64,000 nt of DNA from Euonymus europaeus (taxonomy: Eukaryota > Streptophyta > Magnoliopsida > Celastrales > Celastraceae): contig OY756957.1 of NCBI GenBank assembly GCA_963580455.1, positions 27,930,501 through 27,994,500 on the forward strand, read 5' to 3'. Positions 59,101 through 64,000 of the stretch are shown here, piece after piece. The stretch's first letter is position 1, and every line of letters starts with the position of its first letter. The notes under the pieces are model-generated. The model was not told the DNA's origin and did not search any database. It saw only the letters and a list, made by a program, of their open reading frames with translations. A program made the position numbers and the translations under genes.

Positions 59101-61375
59101 CCCATTTGCATAGGTTATGAGAAATTAATTTTATAGTTGTACATGGTTACAAACTTCTTGTGTTTGCTGGGAGGCTAAAAGCACATTGACTTGTTTTACA
59201 TAAAAGGTTCGGGGTTCCTTGAAAATCCTACCATCCTATCATTTTCTTTTGAAGTGTTCCGACCATAGAAGACAAGATAAAAACTTTCTTAATTAATATA
59301 CGGCTTATAAATTCGTTACTTGTATTGCCGTCATTTAGAAAATTGTGGCGGAACATGTGAGTATGTCATATGAATGCTTGCATTAATGAGAGAATAAGAT
59401 GGGATAACCAGAGGGAATCTGGCCATTTCAAATTAGCACAAAATGCAGGAGTTAATCCAGGGACCAACCGATCAAATACTCATCTTTATCAAGCATAGCA
59501 AGTGAGAAGGATTTATCATGAACTGTCATATTTCCTCCACAATAATTCAAAGAACAGAAGACTAGTTTTTAGCTGTTCATAAGGAGTGGGGCTAATCACT
59601 TCCAAGTTGACCGAACTTATGTTCGCCAACTATAAAAGTACTGAGGACTCTAATAGCTGGATTTATCTGGTTGGAGCAATTCTTTGAGTTTCATCAGATT
59701 GAAGAGGTAAAAGACCCCCCTTGGCACTTGGCAGACTATAACCTTTGCATTATAATCCCAACTATTTGGGTTTGACTGTGTTACTGCAAACTGGGAAAAA
59801 TATAGGGTAGGAGTTGCATGTTTTGGACCAATGGAGCTTGAAAATTTTCTTGGCGATTTGTTATATCTCAAGCAAACTTCTTGCAGCTGTTTTTTATATA
59901 GGATTTTGAAATCTACAAAGGCCACAAACATCAAGGTTGTTCAGAGATTGTTGTGACATTTGTATACATGAGTTAATGTCACTAGGTTCATTTATGCCAC
60001 GTTATGATTGTGATGGAAGACTTTCCCAACACTTTTCTTTTTGTTGAGAAAAGGACCATACCTCTGCATAGTTTTATCTCTGGCCCTCCATAACAGTTAT
60101 GAAAAATATTTCTACTCGTAGGATCTAAGGAGTACATCACAGTAGTCCTTGAAACTTCAGAATTGCTGTAGTGCATAGATTTTACCTAACCAGTGTCACA
60201 TCCTTGTAAGAATGAAAGAATTATCAGCAACTTCAGAATTTCTGTAGTGCATACTTTTTTTTTTCTTTTTTTCATTTCTTTTCCTTTTAAAGTTTTATAT
60301 CACCCTATAATTGAGGATAGGATCACTGGCTTGCTGCTTATTGCAATGAAAAGCCCATTTTTCCTATGGATGCATCTTTGAATTTAGGGCTCCTTGAGCA
60401 CTTTCGGATTTTTCAATTGAGTGTTCATGCTTCATTTCCAATTATCACTTACATGATAGTTAATTGTAGTTTCTTCAGGAAGCAATTGTTCAGTTAAAGA
60501 TTAGTGCATAGAACTTCAATGTCTGAGCTGTTAGACCAAATTTGTAGGCTTTTTAAATAGAGAAGTAAACTATAGGCTTTTGAAATTTTGATGATTGTAA
60601 TACTGATATCTTTTCCGTTATAGAAGCTATGGAGTTATATTGATTGTTGTATGCAGTAAAAGCTTTGAACTGTCTTGGTGACTTTGAATGTTTTTATGTC
60701 CTTTCCTGAGAAAAAGAAAACGTGATTTCAGCCTGTCTGCCTTTCCTATACTTGAGTTCCATTGCATGATTTGGCATAAAACTCATGCCATGGTTCATAT
60801 TTGATAAAATAAATGGAGATTTATCGGTTTTGGTATGCAATGATGGAATGTGACAGCCTTTTTACATCTTGGAATATGCCGTCCTCTGTTTATTTGTTGT
60901 TATTGTACTCGTAGTTTTTTTTCCTGGCATTATTCAAGTGGATTGGCCATAACTCTTCATTCTTCATTTGACAACTATGCAAACGAAAAATTTGCTAGCA
61001 CTCTCGTGTTACCTTTTGTCTCCATTTTCCATATTGTTTTCTGTATTTACATTTCCAGTTGGAATTTGCCTAATAATTGAAATAGTGTTGTTTTCATAAC
61101 GCATATTTCATTTCAGAACTTTCAACTTGAATGATTGAGTAGGTGAAAAGCATTGAAATTGAAAATTGGAACTCTCGCGTGATATAGGAATGTAATGATG
61201 TATTCAAACTCTAATTAATTTATTTTGACGGAACTTCAAATATAGAAGATTTTTTCCCATGCTAACCCTCCACCTACCTCTACCTTGCAAGGCATTCTAC
61301 TATAAAACCATGTTCTACCGATTAGTATATATGTGTGTTGCTCTATTATAAAGATATTGCCTTATTCTTCTTAAG
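56049..61375. other. Spacer between the two CX2C gene copies
   Basis: Holds the 3' UTR of copy 1 (to about 56160), AT-rich sequence with no gene, a hAT element (57880-58427), and from 58565 the 5' non-coding part and long intron of copy 2. The frames at 59650-59934 and elsewhere lie in the presumed intron and have no support. Confidence 0.5.
57880..58427. mobile_element. hAT-superfamily non-autonomous element
   Basis: 548 bp. Ends TAGGGATGCC and GGATACCCTA form an imperfect inverted repeat (8 of 10). A perfect 8-bp target duplication TTTCCAAC flanks it (57872-57879 and 58428-58435). AT-rich interior, no transposase. Confidence 0.8.
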
Positions 61376-62290
61376 ATGGCCTCAAACTTTCGTCAATTGC
61401 CTCTAACTCTTGTGACTTCTAATTGGAAAAGTTCCCATAACAATTCTCGGGCAAAGAATTCTATTAGCAGCATTGATGGTGATTCAAACATTGATCATCG
61501 CGGTCAGGAATACCACAAGTCGCTTGATCTTAATGCACTGAAACAGGATGAAAGCCTGAGTGAATGGGAAGGATCCTTTCCTAATCTTTTCCAATTGGAA
61601 AAGACTTTGGATGATTTGGTATATACATCTATTTCGTGAGCAGATTTGATAATCAGTTTAATTTTTGATGTTTTGCCTTTCTTTTTTTTTGATTGGTGTA
61701 TTTTTCATTCTCGAATTCCATTTTTTCCTTATCATTTGTTGGCTTCAAATGCAATAACATTAGAACCTATTGCTTTCCTTACCAATTGCATGCTGGTTGA
61801 TGTTTCGTTTTGCTGTTTGGTTGATCAAAATCATAATTTATTTTTTCAAGGTTGGAGAAAAAGCCCTTAAGGCGCTCAGGAGGAAGCATCCCGCAGGGAG
61901 CAAAACAAATGTGAACGGGCAGAGGACAAATTTGAACTTCCAGCGCCAGTGGTGCATCTTCAAGATAAGTTGCCAAATCATTCCAATGCATCATGGCCAT
62001 CATGCCAACAGCTGACTCTTTCTTTGGGCAAAAGTGGATTCAAGACTTCTTGCAGTATTCCCAAACATGGATTCCCTTCACTTATCTTGATGGGTTGTAC
62101 CCATTGCTATCTCTATGTGATGGTATCTGAAATGGAACCAAAATGCCCACAATGCCAGAGCTTTATGCTGCTTGACATTTTCAGAGGGAATGCTGCTAAG
62201 CAATCAAGGCTGTAATCTCCATGCTAAAGTTACCCATCTAGTAGTGTTTGTTTGGTGCCATCAAGTTATCTCTTGTTCTCATCATCTTTC
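58565..62290 (+). repeat. Tandem unit 2 of the CX2C gene duplication
   Basis: Partner of 52880-56100, somewhat longer (about 3.7 kb) because of intron length differences. Confidence 0.85.
61376..62215 (+). pseudogene. Small CX2C protein, copy 2, frameshifted
   Basis: Exon 1 (61376-61618, with a good GTATAT donor) and exon 2 (61851-62215) align with copy 1. In exon 2, copy 2 lacks 13 nt at about 61936 relative to copy 1, so the frame entered from exon 1 runs to an early stop (about residue 135) and never reaches the Cys motif. The frame with MGCTHCYLYVMVSEMEPKCP is itself still open from 61949 to 62215, which suggests a recent break, a different splice pattern, or a sequencing error. Called a pseudogene on the simplest reading. 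Confidence 0.65.
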
Positions 62291-62781
62291 CTGAACCTTC
62301 TTCTCAATAAAAAGCATTTTCTAATAATTGCTTTTGTTGTGGTCAAAATTTTCCTTATTTCATAGTTATTTGTGTGCCATTGTCCTAGACTTGTGATCTT
62401 CATTTGAGATTCTTTAGATTTCTCTCATTTTTCTTTTTTGGATAACTGACTTCTCTTGAATCTTGATTAGTCTCCAATGGCAAGAATGTATTGTTATGAG
62501 TTAAAACAGTCTGCCAACTATTCTGCTATGCTGCACTAATGGCAATGATAATCGTAGGAATTATAGCTTATGTGAACCTTTGATTTCAAAGAAAGTAATT
62601 TTCAAGACAATTCTTATATACACAAAAAATGGGTACATAGTATATCTAATAAGACACAAATACATATATCTAAGACACAAATACATATATCTAAGACACA
62701 AATCTCAAAGAGAGTACTGGTCTCATTTTCTTAAATCCTAAAAATATACAAGCAAAAATGTTAAATATATATATATTGAAT
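62216..62781. other. Convergent 3' region
   Basis: Lies between the plus-strand CX2C copy 2 and the minus-strand OVATE gene, so it holds both 3' UTRs. AATAAA at 62307-62312 is a likely polyadenylation signal for the plus-strand gene. A short direct repeat of ACACAAATACATATATCTAAG units occurs near 62653-62703. Confidence 0.55.
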
Positions 62782-63480
62782 CTAAGGCAACGCCATCTTT
62801 TCTTCCCGACAGATATCATTTTTACCTTGGATTGAACATGAAGGGGATGGAGAAGAAAAAGAAGAAAGTGCAGAACAGAAAGTAGTATTAGTGGTATCAG
62901 GACATGATGAAGAAGAAGCCATTCCAACAAGCAAATCAACAAAAGCACCAATTATAAACCCATGATTCTTCTTCCCATTAACCCTCAAATACCAACCCAG
63001 AAGCTCCTCTAGACCTTCCCAACCTTTAACCCCATGAGACTCCACCATTTCCTCCATTGATCTCCTAAAATCAACATATGGGTCCTCTGACTCCATAGCC
63101 AAAACCACACTCTCCTTAAATGGAAACCCACTTGTCTTCGCTTCTTCAAGGATTGAATTAGTGTCACCAGGCTCAAAGAACAACCTCTCTGACCTCATAA
63201 CCCCTCTCACAACCATCTCCAATGACTCCCCATCAAAATAGCCATCCTCTGATTCAGTAGACAATGAAGCTGTCTCCGATGAATTAGTGAACCATGAATC
63301 TGGTGTCTCAACCCCATCAACAAGTACTTGATCAAAGAAAACAGAATTAACTGTCTTGAACATGCTATCTCCACCCCTGAAAGATTGAGTCTTTGGGTAC
63401 TTACATGATGGCCATTGCCATGGATTCCCTGCTTCTTTGCTGTTCTTGAACAAAGATTTGATTTTCATTTTCTTCCCCAT
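62782..63480 (-). CDS. OVATE family protein (232 aa)
   Basis: Single exon, as is usual for OFPs, from ATG at 63480. The OVATE domain (DUF623) is at residues 121-184: FKESVVLAMESEDPYVDFRR, SMEEMVESHG, LEELLGWYLRVNGKKNHGF and IIGAFVDLL, complete. The N-terminus has the short basic MGKKMKIKSLF typical of the family. The middle carries TPDSWFTNSSE and a GESLEMVVRG.MRSERLFFEPGDTNSILEE block, seen in the OFP13/16/18 group. OFPs are plant-specific repressors that work with TALE homeodomain and TRM proteins to control organ shape and secondary growth. The C-terminal 45 residues are Ser-rich and not conserved. Confidence 0.95.
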   Translation of the reverse strand: MGKKMKIKSLFKNSKEAGNPWQWPSCKYPKTQSFRGGDSMFKTVNSVFFDQVLVDGVETPDSWFTNSSETASLSTESEDGYFDGESLEMVVRGVMRSERLFFEPGDTNSILEEAKTSGFPFKESVVLAMESEDPYVDFRRSMEEMVESHGVKGWEGLEELLGWYLRVNGKKNHGFIIGAFVDLLVGMASSSSCPDTTNTTFCSALSSFSSPSPSCSIQGKNDICREEKMALP

Positions 63481-64000
63481 TGTTCTTCTTCTTGTTGGAG
63501 ACCTAAAAATAGTCTTTGTAGGGGTGGTTTGTGAGTGTCTGTAGGACTTGTGATTGCCATTAATGAGGTTCAGTACCTCATATTTAAAGAAGAGGTGAGG
63601 AGATGGAAAGAAAATGGGGACTGGTTGGACTAATTCATGTGTTGTATTAAATTGTGGGACTTGTAGAATTTAATGTTATTCAATGCTTCCTCACAACAAC
63701 TTTACACAACACTTTCCTTTTTTTTCGAACAAATATTTTATTTAGTTAGTTGGACTAATCTTTTGGGCATTAATAAAATTAATATCCATTAACTCTATTG
63801 GAATGGAAGGTTTAATTTGATTTTTTTTTTTTAATGTTAGTTTGGCTCTTGTCTCATTAGGGCACTATTAATTAGTTATTCTTTTTTTTTAATACAAAAA
63901 TTATCATCAGCAATTGATCTTGTTTTGGTTATTATAGTAAATTGAAAATGACACTTTTTGTTAATTTAATATTTTTTTCCAAAAAATAAAAAATAAAAAA
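63481..64000. other. Upstream region of the OVATE gene
   Basis: Contains the 5' UTR and promoter of the minus-strand gene. Read on that strand, a TTTAAATATG about 95 bp upstream of the ATG (63571-63580) is a possible TATA element. The rest is AT-rich with poly-T runs, and no gene is seen. Confidence 0.5.

Overview
The window is eukaryotic nuclear DNA from a flowering plant, most likely a eudicot. The genes have short exons with GT-AG introns, the spacers are AT-rich, and the gene families are plant ones: OVATE protein, DIVARICATA-type MYB, plant cationic amino-acid transporter and PPR4-type RRM. Plant transposon classes are also present (Ty1/copia, Ty3/gypsy, LINE, Stowaway, hAT). I saw no CRISPR array, operon, rRNA or tRNA gene. 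The species cannot be named from sequence alone.

Left third (1-22.7 kb, minus strand): a decayed tandem array of four copies (A-D) of a TraB-domain gene. Only copy D (17449-20753) can be assembled as an intact nine-exon gene (408 aa). Copy A is split by a young Ty1/copia element lying in its exon 6. Copies A and B share a deletion that removes half of exon 4. Copy C is cut in exon 6 by a non-autonomous Ty3-type element that carries a piece of a host Xaa-Pro aminopeptidase. Pieces of the neighbouring AMMECR1 gene and of the TraB/AMMECR1 spacer were carried along, so the array records several rounds of duplication and rearrangement.

Middle (23-37 kb): AMMECR1-like gene (minus, 212 aa), MMTAG2-like gene (minus, 228 aa), and a two-repeat DIVARICATA-type MYB gene (plus, 242 aa). 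All were assembled exon by exon with phases that close exactly.

Right (37-64 kb): a 6.3-kb repeat-rich spacer, a CAT6/7-type cationic amino-acid transporter (plus, 587 aa), another 5.2-kb spacer, an orphan RRM fragment resembling the start of PPR4, a tandem pair of genes for a small CX2C-X12-CX2C protein (first intact, second frameshifted), and a single-exon OVATE family gene (minus, 232 aa). The order MYB, CAT, PPR4, OFP recalls, from memory, Arabidopsis At5g04760-At5g04820, which suggests an old collinear block.

The genes are unrelated housekeeping, transport and transcription functions and do not form a pathway. The most unusual object is the chimeric LTR element at 14.4-16.8 kb. The best-preserved mobile element is the copia element at 1.5-6.4 kb.
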